From NCBI GenBank assembly GCA_031082185.1, contig JAVHLI010000005.1:62001-126000 (forward strand): 64,000 bases of DNA, read 5' to 3'. A model generated the notes under the pieces. The model had not been told where the DNA came from and made no database searches. It saw only the letters and a list, made by a program, of their open reading frames with translations. Origin of the DNA: a bacterium (GTDB taxonomy: Bacteria; Sysuimicrobiota; Sysuimicrobiia; Sysuimicrobiales; Humicultoraceae). Position 1 is the first letter of the stretch, and every line of letters starts with the position of its first letter. Positions 34,210-42,598 of the stretch are shown piece after piece. Both the position numbers and the translations under genes were made by a program.

Positions 34210-35430
34210 CTAGCGTCGCTGTGCCGCGCGCTGCTTGAGCACTTCTATTCCTCGCCGAAGTTGCTGTGCCTGGATCCGATTCACCTCAGCTTCCGTCTTG
34301 CCCTCGAGGCGATCTCCCGCGGCCACGCCGGGCGGAATCCCCTTGCCGTGAATGTCCTGGCCCGCCGGGGTGAGGTACTTGGCTGTTGTGACGGCCGCGG
34401 CTCCACCCCCGGTAAGGGGAAACAGGGTCTGGATCACGCCCTTGCCAAATGTCCGCTGGCCCACCAGGACAGCGCCTGCGGAATCGCGCAGCGCCCCGGC
34501 CAGAATCTCGGATGCGCTGGCCGTGAACTCGTTGACCAACACGACAACGGGCAGCGTCAACTTGGCGCCCGGGCCTGCTCGGTCCGTCTTTCGGCGGCCG
34601 TCCCGGTCAACGATGTGCACGACGGGCCGGCCGTCCGCCACGAACCGGTCCGCGACCTGCGTGGCCGCACCCAGGAGCCCGCCGCCGTTACTCCGCAGAT
34701 CGAGGATCAGCCCGCGGGCCCCCTCCGTCATCACTCGATCGAGAGCTGAGCCGACCTCCTTCGGCGTCTGCTCGTTGAAGGTGAGCACGCGCACATAGCC
34801 CAGGCGGGCGTCCGAGAGGTCCTTCTGCACCGCCGGTTCGAGGGTTCCAGGTCCCTGCGCGGTGACGATCTGCACGCGGGCGCGCGTAATCTCAACGTCG
34901 TTGGTCTGGCCCGCGCGGCCCATCCGCAGCGTTACCTTGGTCCCGGCCGGCCCGCGGATGCGGGTCACCGCTTCCTGCAGCGCCATTCCATCCGTGGGCA
35001 CCTGGTTGATGCGCAGGATGCGGTCTCCGGCCCGGAGACCTGCCCGGTGGGCAGGCGTGCCCTCGATCGGCTGGACAACGATCAGATGCCGGTCCCGGAT
35101 GTCTATGAAGATCCCTACTCCAAAGAAGTACCCCTGCGCGTCCTGCGAGAATTCCTTGAAGACCCGGGCGTCCATGTAGCGCGTGTAGGGATCCCCCAGC
35201 GCATCGAGCATGCCTCTTGCGGCGCCGTCAAAGAGCCTAGAGGCCTCAGGGACTGGGGTCAGGAACTCCCTTCGAACCTGCACGAGCAGTTCACGCAGTA
35301 GTGCAAACCCCTGGTCGTCGGCCGACCGCGCCACCACCGCGCGCTGCCCTATCCCGTAACCGGCCAGAAACACGCCGGCTGCCAGTACCACCACCAGAAG
35401 CGCGCCGGTCAACCTACCCCGAATCACCAC
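34210..35430 (-). CDS. ctpA: C-terminal processing peptidase, S41 family
   Basis: 406 aa. Signal anchor at 9-28, an N-terminal helical part, PDZ domain (FFGVGIFIDIRDRHLIVVQP to about residue 180), then the protease core with catalytic Ser in TASASEILAGALRD and Lys in GQRTFGKGVIQTLF. Periplasmic or extracellular protease that trims C-termini of envelope proteins. Begins at a GTG; the DUF610 gene follows with no gap. Confidence 0.93.
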   Translation of the reverse strand: MVIRGRLTGALLVVVLAAGVFLAGYGIGQRAVVARSADDQGFALLRELLVQVRREFLTPVPEASRLFDGAARGMLDALGDPYTRYMDARVFKEFSQDAQGYFFGVGIFIDIRDRHLIVVQPIEGTPAHRAGLRAGDRILRINQVPTDGMALQEAVTRIRGPAGTKVTLRMGRAGQTNDVEITRARVQIVTAQGPGTLEPAVQKDLSDARLGYVRVLTFNEQTPKEVGSALDRVMTEGARGLILDLRSNGGGLLGAATQVADRFVADGRPVVHIVDRDGRRKTDRAGPGAKLTLPVVVLVNEFTASASEILAGALRDSAGAVLVGQRTFGKGVIQTLFPLTGGGAAAVTTAKYLTPAGQDIHGKGIPPGVAAGDRLEGKTEAEVNRIQAQQLRRGIEVLKQRAAQRR

Positions 35431-35512
35431 AGTCCACCGCCTTTCCGCGGAGTATCACCAGCTGCCGGCTGTAGCTTACCCCGGCTTTGGGATGTGAACA
35501 AGCACGTTTCCT

Positions 35513-36655
35513 TCAGTCCGGATCAACGGGGCGGCCATTCCGGCGGATCTCGAAATGAAGGTGCGGTCCGGTGCTGTAACCGGTGCTCCCAACGTACCCG
35601 ATTACCTGTCTTCGGGACACGGTCTGACCGGTTGTTACCCTGATTCGGGATAGATGGCCGTAGAGCGTACTCACGCCGTCGCCGTGGTCCAGGATGACCA
35701 GCTTGCCATACCCTCCGTACCACCCGGCGAACAGCACCTTCCCGGCGTGCGCCGCGGGCACCGGGGTGCCCCTCGGCGCCGATATGTCTATGCCCGTGTG
35801 GAAGTGGTGGCGTCGAAACAGGGGGTGACGGCGGAAACCGAAGCGGGACGTAACCGGCCCCCTCAGCGGCCAGATGAGGGCTGCCATTGTGCTATTCCGG
35901 TCAAGCGCGGCGCCTCCCTGGAGTCGCTGAATCAGGGCCGCTACCGAGGCTGAGTCCTCCTCTGTTTCGCGGACGGCCTGCTCTGCGGCGGCCCGTTCGT
36001 GGATAATCGACTCCAAGATCTTGCGCTTCGCGGCCACCTGCTCCGATAGCTCCAGTTCGCGCTCACGGGTCTGGCGGGCGACCTCCTGCAACTGCGCCTG
36101 CTGCGAGATCAACTCCTCCCGCAGCGCCGCGGTCCGGTCGCGGTCTCGGGCGTAGGCGCTGATCAGCCTGGTATCCTCCCGCATGACGGCCCCCACCAAC
36201 CGCGAGCGCGCCACGAATTCCGGGAACGAGGTGGCCTGGAACACAACGTCCAGGTAGCCGGCGCGCCCATACCGGTGCAGATCCACGACCCGGCTGGCCA
36301 GCAGATCCCGGCGCTGCGCCAGTGCCGCCTCAGCTCGGGCCAGATCGACGGCCGCGGCCCGGGTGCGGAGCCGCACGCGACGCAACCGGATGGCCAGGTG
36401 CCGCAACTGTTCCTCGGTCGCCTCGCGCCGGCGGTCCAGCCCCTGAACCTCGTCGGCCATCCGCCGTTCACGATGTCTGACCTGCCGCAGCCGCTGGCGC
36501 TCGTTCTCGAGCTGCCGCCGAAGGCGCGACAGCTCCTCCTGCCGGGACGATAGGGGCGCGGACGAGGCGGCGATGGCCTCCTGCATCCCGGCCCCCACGG
36601 CAACCGCCAGCAGCAGCGCCGCCGTCACCAGCCGGATCCCAGTAGGTCCGCTCAT
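35513..36655 (-). CDS. M23 murein endopeptidase with coiled coil
   Basis: 380 aa. Sec signal (about 1-29), two long coiled coils (about 35-125 and 165-235) and a C-terminal LytM domain. The zinc ligands are intact: HTGID (H-x3-D) and PHLHFE (H-x-H). This differs from E. coli EnvC, whose LytM domain has lost them, so this protein is probably an active peptidoglycan peptidase. Immediately after ftsX (4 bp overlap), matching the known role of FtsEX in activating such enzymes at division. Confidence 0.92.
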   Translation of the reverse strand: MSGPTGIRLVTAALLLAVAVGAGMQEAIAASSAPLSSRQEELSRLRRQLENERQRLRQVRHRERRMADEVQGLDRRREATEEQLRHLAIRLRRVRLRTRAAAVDLARAEAALAQRRDLLASRVVDLHRYGRAGYLDVVFQATSFPEFVARSRLVGAVMREDTRLISAYARDRDRTAALREELISQQAQLQEVARQTRERELELSEQVAAKRKILESIIHERAAAEQAVRETEEDSASVAALIQRLQGGAALDRNSTMAALIWPLRGPVTSRFGFRRHPLFRRHHFHTGIDISAPRGTPVPAAHAGKVLFAGWYGGYGKLVILDHGDGVSTLYGHLSRIRVTTGQTVSRRQVIGYVGSTGYSTGPHLHFEIRRNGRPVDPD

Positions 36656-37605
36656 GCCCGGAGGTACCTACGCATGCCTATCTCGCTTCCCGCTATCCCG
36701 ACGGCAATGCCCAGTAACCAAACCACGGCCAAGGCTCCCGGCAGAGCGTCGCGGGGCGGCAGAACCGGCAGGAACGGCAGTGAGCCCGCGATCTGGACCG
36801 CCAGGTAGGCGTAGACCGCTACCAGAACCGCGGTTGCCGCCAGGGCCGCGGCGGCTCCCTGCAACACGCCTTCCAGAACGAACGGGCCCCGGATGAATCC
36901 CGGCGTGGCGCCCACCAGCGTCATGATCTCGATCTCCTGACGCCTGGCCGCGATCGTCAGCCGGATCGTGTTCAGGACAATCAGCAGCGCCGCGGCGAAC
37001 AGCGCCCCGGCCAAGGCGGCTCCGGTGATCCGGACGGCGCGCGTCAGCGCCACGATTCGATCCACCACCGGCGTCCCGTACAGCACCTCCTCGACGCCCG
37101 CAATCCGCTCCAGCGAAGCGGCGACCGCGCGTACCTGCCCGGCGCCGCTGGCGCGAACCTCGATCGAATCCGGCAACGGGTTCCTCTTGAGGTGCGAGCC
37201 CACCGAAGCCAGCGATCCGTAGGTCTTCTGTAACCGCCGCAGGGCTTCGGCGCGCCCGACCAGCTCGGCGGCGCGAACCCCTGGTAGATCCTTGGCAGCG
37301 GCCAGCACGCGGTGCTGTTGCTGGAGGGTGAGATCCCTCCGGAAGAGCCCCACTATCTCGACCTGCGACTCAAGGACGGAGGCCAGGTGCGCCAGGTTGA
37401 CAGACGCCAGGACGCCGCCTCCGGCTACCATAAGCGCGATGGCGATGGTGGTGGTCGCAGCCACGGCCATCAGGCCGTTGCGGCGCAGGCCGCCGATAGC
37501 ATCGCGCAGGGCTTCCCCCCGCGCCCAGGGCCACCCGCGCGCCCGGAGCGCGCGACGGGCGGCCTCCGTCTCAGCGGGCTGTCTGGTAGAGGCCTCTTGA
37601 CTCAT
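36652..37605 (-). CDS. ftsX: Cell division protein FtsX
   Basis: 317 aa from the ATG at 37605. Four transmembrane helices: one near residues 35-60, then the large extracytoplasmic ECD, then three at the C-terminus. LTIAARRQEIEIMTLVGATPGFIRGPFVLEGVLQG is the typical FtsX coupling region. With FtsE it transmits ATP hydrolysis to periplasmic murein hydrolases, presumably the M23 protein encoded next. Overlaps the ftsE end by 35 bp. Confidence 0.93.
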   Translation of the reverse strand: MSQEASTRQPAETEAARRALRARGWPWARGEALRDAIGGLRRNGLMAVAATTTIAIALMVAGGGVLASVNLAHLASVLESQVEIVGLFRRDLTLQQQHRVLAAAKDLPGVRAAELVGRAEALRRLQKTYGSLASVGSHLKRNPLPDSIEVRASGAGQVRAVAASLERIAGVEEVLYGTPVVDRIVALTRAVRITGAALAGALFAAALLIVLNTIRLTIAARRQEIEIMTLVGATPGFIRGPFVLEGVLQGAAAALAATAVLVAVYAYLAVQIAGSLPFLPVLPPRDALPGALAVVWLLGIAVGIAGSEIGMRRYLRA

Positions 37606-38257
37606 CGCGCATGACACGACCGGCGTGCAACTCGACCACGCGCCGTCGCAGCACGTCCACTAGCGTGCTGTTGTGGGTGGTCATCAAGACGGTCGTCCCT
37701 CGCAGATTGACGGCGCCGAGGAGCTGCATGATCTCCCAGGCCGCCTCGGGATCAAGGTTGCCGGTGGGCTCGTCCGCCAACACTATCGGCGGCCGTGTTA
37801 CGATCGCACGGGCCAGACAGACGCGCTGCTGCTCTCCCCCCGAGAGTCTGGCCGGCGGGTCGTCCGCACGGTGGGCCATACCAACGGTCTCCAGCGCCCA
37901 CCGGACGCGCGGCGCGATCTCCACCCGGTCGGTTTCGGTAACCCGCAGCGCGAACGCCACGTTGTCGGCCACGGAACGGTCGGACAGCAGCTTGAACTCC
38001 TGAAAGACGACGCCCAACCTGCGTCGCAGTAAGGGCACCTGGGAGTCGGGTAGCGAGCAGAGGTCTAGCCCGTCCACCTCCACCCCCCCGGCCGTGGGAC
38101 GCTCGATCCGCTGGATGAGCCTGAGAACTGTGGACTTCCCGCTGCCCGTGGGACCCACCAGAAATACGAACTCACCGCGCTCTATCCGCAGTGAGACATC
38201 CTGCAGGGCGACCACGCCGGTGGGATATCGCTTTCCGACGCCGTCGAGGTTGATCAT
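37571..38257 (-). CDS. ftsE: Cell division ATP-binding protein FtsE
   Basis: 228 aa ABC ATPase. Walker A GPTGSGKST, FtsE-specific LGVVFQEFKLLSDRSVADNVAFAL, signature LSGGEQQRV, Walker B IVLADEPTGNLDP and H-loop TTHN. Drives FtsX. A run of decayed 12-base repeats (38281-38328) lies just upstream of its start. Confidence 0.95.
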   Translation of the reverse strand: MINLDGVGKRYPTGVVALQDVSLRIERGEFVFLVGPTGSGKSTVLRLIQRIERPTAGGVEVDGLDLCSLPDSQVPLLRRRLGVVFQEFKLLSDRSVADNVAFALRVTETDRVEIAPRVRWALETVGMAHRADDPPARLSGGEQQRVCLARAIVTRPPIVLADEPTGNLDPEAAWEIMQLLGAVNLRGTTVLMTTHNSTLVDVLRRRVVELHAGRVMRDESRGLYQTAR

Positions 38258-38280
38258 AGCTGCTCCGACGAAAAGGTGCG

Positions 38281-38328
38281 TCCAGTGCTTCGACGTTTCC
38301 TTCTTGCAATGCTTCTACTAATGCTTCT
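38281..38328. repeat. Four decayed 12-base tandem units
   Basis: Four consecutive 12-base units (tccagtgcttcg, acgtttccttct, tgcaatgcttct, actaatgcttct) share a TGCTTCT-like core, clearest in the last two. They lie 24-71 bases upstream of the ftsE ATG and may be a regulatory site or a relic of slippage. Confidence 0.4.
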
Positions 38329-38358
38329 ACGCCGCGGCACGGCGGTCCTGCCGCCCGA

Positions 38359-39123
38359 TCAGGACACGGTTAGGTCCCAGGCCGCGAGATCCCCCAGCAG
38401 GCGCTCGCTTGTCATGTTGAGGTGGATCGGCGTCACCGAGATGTACCCGGCCTTCACCGCCCAACTGTCCGTCCCTTCCTCATCGCCCAGGGGTCCGGGC
38501 TCCCCGGCCAGCCAGTAGTACGGCCTCCCTCGCGGGTCCGTGCGCCTCTCCAGTTGCGATAGGTAGCGACGCGAACCCTGACGGGTAACCGCCACCCCTC
38601 TCAGCCGTTCCGGCGGGAGGTTCGGTACGTTCACGTTGATCAGCGCATCCGCGGGCAGCGCGCGTTCCACGACCAGCCGCGACAGCCGTTCGGCGAACCC
38701 GGCGGCCACCTCGAACCGGACTTCCACGAAGGCCGCCACCGAGACCGCCACGCTGGGAATCCCCATGATCGCGCCTTCCATCGCGCCGGAAACGGTGCCT
38801 GAATAGGTGAGGTCGCGGCCCAGGTTTGGACCGACGTTTATGCCCGAGACCACCACGTCCGGCCTCCAGCCCAGGAGATCGAGCACGCCGAGTATTACGC
38901 AGTCCGCGGGCGTGCCGTTGGTTGCCCAGGCGGTCACCCCTTCCGGAAAAACCCCTGAGCGCCAGGCGCGCAGCGGCTTGTGCAGCGTGACCGCGTGCCC
39001 GGTGGCGCTGCGCTCGTGCTCAGGGGCCACAACCACGGTCTCGTGATGTGGCGCAAAGGCCTCGGCCAGGGCGTGCAGGCCCGGTGAGTGGATTCCGTCG
39101 TCGTTGGTGAGCAGGATCCGCAT
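38359..39123 (-). CDS. surE: 5'/3'-nucleotidase SurE
   Basis: 254 aa. Metal-dependent phosphatase acting on nucleoside monophosphates. Opens RILLTNDDGIHSPGL with the DD metal pair; VVAPEHERSATGHAVTL, TNGTPADCV and VSGINVGPNLGRDLTYSGTVSGAMEG follow, including the Asn and Ser ligands. About 100 bp separate its stop from ftsE. Confidence 0.95.
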   Translation of the reverse strand: MRILLTNDDGIHSPGLHALAEAFAPHHETVVVAPEHERSATGHAVTLHKPLRAWRSGVFPEGVTAWATNGTPADCVILGVLDLLGWRPDVVVSGINVGPNLGRDLTYSGTVSGAMEGAIMGIPSVAVSVAAFVEVRFEVAAGFAERLSRLVVERALPADALINVNVPNLPPERLRGVAVTRQGSRRYLSQLERRTDPRGRPYYWLAGEPGPLGDEEGTDSWAVKAGYISVTPIHLNMTSERLLGDLAAWDLTVS

Positions 39124-39152
39124 CTTCCCTCGTTTCCATCAGCACGACTCTG

Positions 39153-39998
39153 CTAGGCGGCTTCGACCGCCGCGGCCACGTAGCCCACTACCGCACCCAT
39201 CTCGCCGGAGACCTCTCCGGAAGTGGAGTATTGAAGGATCTCGACGCGGCCGCATCCAAGGCGGCGCGCGGCCTCGAGTACCGCCGCGGCCGGACCCACC
39301 CCGCACATCGTGATCCCTCGGTGCCGCACTTCCCGCAGCAGGCGACCCCCATCACCGGAAGCCAGCGCCTCGATGGCGATTCGGTCCACCAGAACAGCGC
39401 GCTCATGCGGTAGCTGGTGACTCAGGTCAGTCGAGGCGATGAGAACCGCGTCGCGGCCCGCCAGGGCCGTAACGAGCGCGCAGGCCAGGTGCTCCACTGT
39501 GGCCGCATCCTGGTCGGCCATCACGATCGGCACGACCGGTCCATCATAGCCCATGAACTGCAGGAAAGGAAGTTGGACCTCGATGGAGTGCTCCTGGCGG
39601 TGGCCTCGGGCATCCAGCGGGATGCCTCCGCGCTGCAGCGCCTCCTTGACGGGATGGTCGGTGGGGATCTCCCTCAGCGGACCCTGCCAGCATTCCTCCG
39701 GGGACAGCGCCGATGGCGAACCGGCGCCGCTGTGATCGGGACCTATCACCACGATGACCCCCGGCCGGCGCGCCTCTGCCAGGCGCAGGTAGGCGTGGGC
39801 CGCAACCGGCCCCGAATAGGTCAGTCCGGCATGGGGAACCACGAGTGCCGCCACGCGACCCGTGCCCCAGGGTTCCGGAAGGCGCCCGGGGCCCAGCGGG
39901 TGCCTGAAGCACCACTCCACCTGTCGGCGCAGCCCGCCGGGGTCGGCGCTGTAGAACACGCCACTGACGGCGGCAGGGCGAGCGCGCCCGCCGGCCAA
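39153..39998 (-). CDS. MEMO1 family (AmmeMemoRadiSam system protein B)
   Basis: 281 aa if started at a TTG at 39998, which has GGGGGAG four bases upstream and begins right after the cutA stop; longer frames lie inside cutA. Conserved AVSGVFYSADPGGL, VVPHAGLTYSGPVAAHAY, VVIGPDHSG, DHPVKEALQ, HRQEHSIEVQLPFLQ and TDLSHQLPH include the dioxygenase-like His residues. Molecular function in bacteria is not known; usual partners AMMECR1 and a radical SAM protein are not here. Confidence 0.85.
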   Translation of the reverse strand: MAGGRARPAAVSGVFYSADPGGLRRQVEWCFRHPLGPGRLPEPWGTGRVAALVVPHAGLTYSGPVAAHAYLRLAEARRPGVIVVIGPDHSGAGSPSALSPEECWQGPLREIPTDHPVKEALQRGGIPLDARGHRQEHSIEVQLPFLQFMGYDGPVVPIVMADQDAATVEHLACALVTALAGRDAVLIASTDLSHQLPHERAVLVDRIAIEALASGDGGRLLREVRHRGITMCGVGPAAAVLEAARRLGCGRVEILQYSTSGEVSGEMGAVVGYVAAAVEAA

Positions 39999-39999
39999 G

Positions 40000-40350
40000 C
40001 TACTCCCCCGGAGGCTCCCCGGCGCCGGCCTCCGGTAGCACGGCACCTGCCAGCCAGTCGAGATAGGCAGCCGACCCTCCCCTGATGGGGAGAGCAACCA
40101 CCTCCGGCACCGTGTACGAATGGAGGCCCGCCACGCGCGCCACCAGGTCGGTCAGGAGGTGACGGGCGGTCTTGATCACGAGCAGCAGTTCGTCCGCGCG
40201 CTCGACCCGATCCTGCCAGCGGTACACCGAGCGCACCCCGGGCACCACGTTCACGCAGGCAGCCAGCCGTTCTTCCACCAACGCCGCTGCCACGCGATCC
40301 GCCTCATCACGGCCGCCGGCGGTAACCAGCACAACCAGAGGTTCGCTCAT
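40000..40350 (-). CDS. cutA: CutA1 divalent-cation tolerance protein
   Basis: 116 aa. ATG at 40350 two bases after the upstream stop. PII-like trimeric fold: VLVTAGGRDEADRVAAALVEERLAACVNVVPGVRSVYRWQDRVERADELLLVIKT with the signature ACVN and YRW elements. Linked historically to copper tolerance; more likely a signalling or binding protein. Its 3' end abuts the MEMO gene. Confidence 0.94.
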   Translation of the reverse strand: MSEPLVVLVTAGGRDEADRVAAALVEERLAACVNVVPGVRSVYRWQDRVERADELLLVIKTARHLLTDLVARVAGLHSYTVPEVVALPIRGGSAAYLDWLAGAVLPEAGAGEPPGE

Positions 40351-40352
40351 CG

Positions 40353-41516
40353 CTAGTCCTGCTCGCGCCACCAATCCGGCGACACGTCACGCAGCGACCT
40401 GGCCTTTCGGGGGGCGGGGCGCGTACCGGTCCGCTCCTTGGCCACCCGCGCGCGAAGCTGTTCGAACTCGCGTAGGTCGGTCAGAACCTTCAGCGTGTTC
40501 CAGACGGCTTCTTCCAGGTGCTCGCCGCCCTCGCGCTGCACCAGCAACACGAGCGGCTCGATCACACGCTTGTTGCGAAGCTTGCCAAGGATGCGTATCG
40601 CCAGCCGCTTTACCTCAACGTCCTCATCCTCAAGCGAGGCAATGAACTGATCCAAGGCACCGTCGCCGAAGAGGGCAAAGAGGGCTCTCAGAGCGAATCG
40701 CCGCACCTTGGGCACGGGGTTCTCAAGCGCCACGCGCAGTTGCTCGATAACCTCGTTACGCGGGCGACCCCCCAGAGCCTCCACTACCATGCGCGTGGGG
40801 CTGACCTCGCGGTCGACATGGACGCCCTCGCCGCCGTCCTGGACACCGCGCTCCTCCAGACGGGCCAAGGTGGCCACCACCGCTTCCTGCATGCGCTGAT
40901 CGCGAAGGAACAGGTCCACCAGGGGCCGTATGATGCGCTGATCCCCGACGCGCCCCAGGACCGAGATCGCCGTGGCCCTGATGCTCTGGCTCTCCTGCTC
41001 CACTGCCTCGAGGAGCGTCTCAATCGCGCGTGGCCCCACCTCGATAAGGATCTTCATGACCTGTGCGCCGATCTTGCGCCGCAACACCTTGTCCTCACAG
41101 GTGGCCAGCAGCGGTCCAACCGCATCTGGCCCAATCCGCATGAGGGCCTCGGTGGCCGCCAGTTGCAGCGACCTCTCACGGCGGGCAAGAACGCGGATCA
41201 GCGGCTCCACCGCGCCCCGGTCGCGCAGGTCGCGCAGGCCGTTCACGGCCTGGAGGACCACCTGCTCGCTTCGGTCCGCAAGCGCGGCACGCAGGGCCTC
41301 GCCGGCGGCGGACCCGCTGATGCGCTTGAGGGCCACGACGGCGCTCTTGCGCACGTATTCGTCGGAGTCTTGCAGGGCGCGCGCCAGCGCCGGCACGGCG
41401 GACTCGTCGCCGAGCTTGCCGAGCGCGTGCGCCGCGTCGCTGCGAACGGTCACATCGTGGCTCTCGAGCTGCTGCAGGTAGCGCTGTAGCTCGTCGGCCT
41501 TGCCGGCCTCCGGCAT
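40353..41516 (-). CDS. HEAT-repeat protein
   Basis: 387 aa from the ATG at 41516 behind AGGAGG. About ten helical repeats of roughly 30 residues, with units such as DVTVRSDAAHALGKLGDESAVPALARAL and RSLQLAATEALMRIGPDAVGPLL. No enzyme motif, ending in a basic tail. Probably a scaffold or lyase-type HEAT protein; partner unknown. First gene of the run to cutA, MEMO and surE. A small hairpin ACGCAG/CTGCGT (41535-41551) lies in its leader. Confidence 0.85.
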   Translation of the reverse strand: MPEAGKADELQRYLQQLESHDVTVRSDAAHALGKLGDESAVPALARALQDSDEYVRKSAVVALKRISGSAAGEALRAALADRSEQVVLQAVNGLRDLRDRGAVEPLIRVLARRERSLQLAATEALMRIGPDAVGPLLATCEDKVLRRKIGAQVMKILIEVGPRAIETLLEAVEQESQSIRATAISVLGRVGDQRIIRPLVDLFLRDQRMQEAVVATLARLEERGVQDGGEGVHVDREVSPTRMVVEALGGRPRNEVIEQLRVALENPVPKVRRFALRALFALFGDGALDQFIASLEDEDVEVKRLAIRILGKLRNKRVIEPLVLLVQREGGEHLEEAVWNTLKVLTDLREFEQLRARVAKERTGTRPAPRKARSLRDVSPDWWREQD

Positions 41517-41653
41517 GAACATTCCTCCTGTTGGACGCAGGGGTACTGCGTGGCACCTTCTGCGCCTATTATGTACTATTCTGCGGCAACGCACCACGGT
41601 CCTGCTCATGGGCTGAAGCCCCTGCCCTGCTTGCGTCTCCGGCCGTGCTCCCG

Positions 41654-41659
41654 TATACT
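41654..41659 (+). promoter_or_regulatory. -10 element implying a leaderless transcript
   Basis: TATACT at 41654-41659 lies 17 bases after TTGCGT (41631-41636). A start six to eight bases later would fall at 41665-41667, on or next to the ATG of the following gene, which has no ribosome-binding site. Confidence 0.5.
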
Positions 41660-41666
41660 GATGCCA

Positions 41667-42011
41667 ATGGGTGATAGAGCCATCTTACGCTTTGCCCACG
41701 AGAGCGAAGAGGAACTGGCGCGAATCCTAGACTTCTACGGCATTCGCTGGGAGTACGAGCCCCGCTCTTTCCCTCTGGACTGGGATGAACAGGGGCGCGT
41801 GGTCGAGAGCTTCAGCCCGGACTTCTACCTCCCCGATTTCGACCTGTACATCGAGCTGACCACCCTGAAGCAGAGTCTTGTAACCAGGAAGAATCGTAAG
41901 CTGCGGCGGCTGCGCGACCTCTACCCCAACGTACGGGTCAAGATGTTCTACGGCAGAGACTTCCGGAACCTGTTGGTCAAGTACGACCTGCACCCCAGCG
42001 CAGCGCCCTGA
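41667..42011 (+). CDS. Small PD-(D/E)XK-like nuclease-fold protein
   Basis: 114 aa. Conserved-looking core: an N-terminal ESEEELARILDFYGIRWEYEPRSF helix-strand, SFSPDFYLPDFDLYIELTTLK, and RKLRRLRDLYPNVRVKMFYGRDF. The D...E-x-T arrangement in PDFYLPDFDLYIELT resembles the active site of PD-(D/E)XK nucleases, but I cannot assign a substrate. ATG at 41667 preferred to 41661. Its stop overlaps the hpt start (TGATG), so the two are coupled. Confidence 0.7.
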   Translation: MGDRAILRFAHESEEELARILDFYGIRWEYEPRSFPLDWDEQGRVVESFSPDFYLPDFDLYIELTTLKQSLVTRKNRKLRRLRDLYPNVRVKMFYGRDFRNLLVKYDLHPSAAP

Positions 42012-42571
42012 TGGCGACGCCCGAGATCAGCCAGGTGCTCCTAACCGAGGAGCAGATCCGCGTGCGGGTGCGCGACCTGGCGGCCGAAATAGACCGTGAC
42101 TACGCGGGGCGCGCCTTGCTGATGGTGACGGTCCTCAAAGGCGCGCTCTACTTTCTGGCCGATCTCACCCGGGCGATGGAGATACCGCTGGCCATTGACT
42201 TCATGGCCATCAGCTCCTACCGGGGCGGCAAGGGCCCCTCGGGCGCCGTCCGCCTCATCAAGGACCTCGACGAGGACCTAACCGGCCGGCACGTGCTGCT
42301 GGTAGAGGACATAATTGATACGGGCCTCACGGCCTCCTACATCCTGCGAGCCCTCCAGGCGCGCGACCCGGCCGACCTGGCGATCTGCACGCTGCTTGAC
42401 AAGACCGCACGGCGGATAGCCCACACACTGCCGATCCGCTACCGCGGGTTCGAGGTGCCCGACCTGTTCCTGGTCGGCTACGGCCTGGACTACCGGCAGT
42501 TCCACAGGAACCTCCCGTACGTCGGCGTGATCGGAGACGACTTTCTGCGACGCGAGCCCGCGTCCTCCTGA
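42011..42571 (+). CDS. hpt: Hypoxanthine phosphoribosyltransferase
   Basis: 186 aa. Salvages hypoxanthine or guanine to IMP or GMP with PRPP. PRPP loop VLLVEDIIDTGLT, early VTVLKGALYFLADL, and base-binding FEVPDLFLVGYGLDYRQFHRNLPYVG. Followed within 28 bp by a nucleoside-type ABC transporter, so this unit imports and salvages purines. Confidence 0.95.
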   Translation: MATPEISQVLLTEEQIRVRVRDLAAEIDRDYAGRALLMVTVLKGALYFLADLTRAMEIPLAIDFMAISSYRGGKGPSGAVRLIKDLDEDLTGRHVLLVEDIIDTGLTASYILRALQARDPADLAICTLLDKTARRIAHTLPIRYRGFEVPDLFLVGYGLDYRQFHRNLPYVGVIGDDFLRREPASS

Positions 42572-42598
42572 ATCGGCGACTGGGGGACGCCGAAACGT

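Noticed and set aside
35513-36655. Catalytically dead EnvC-type activator
   Set aside because: The H-x3-D and H-x-H zinc ligands are intact, so an active M23 peptidase is more likely.
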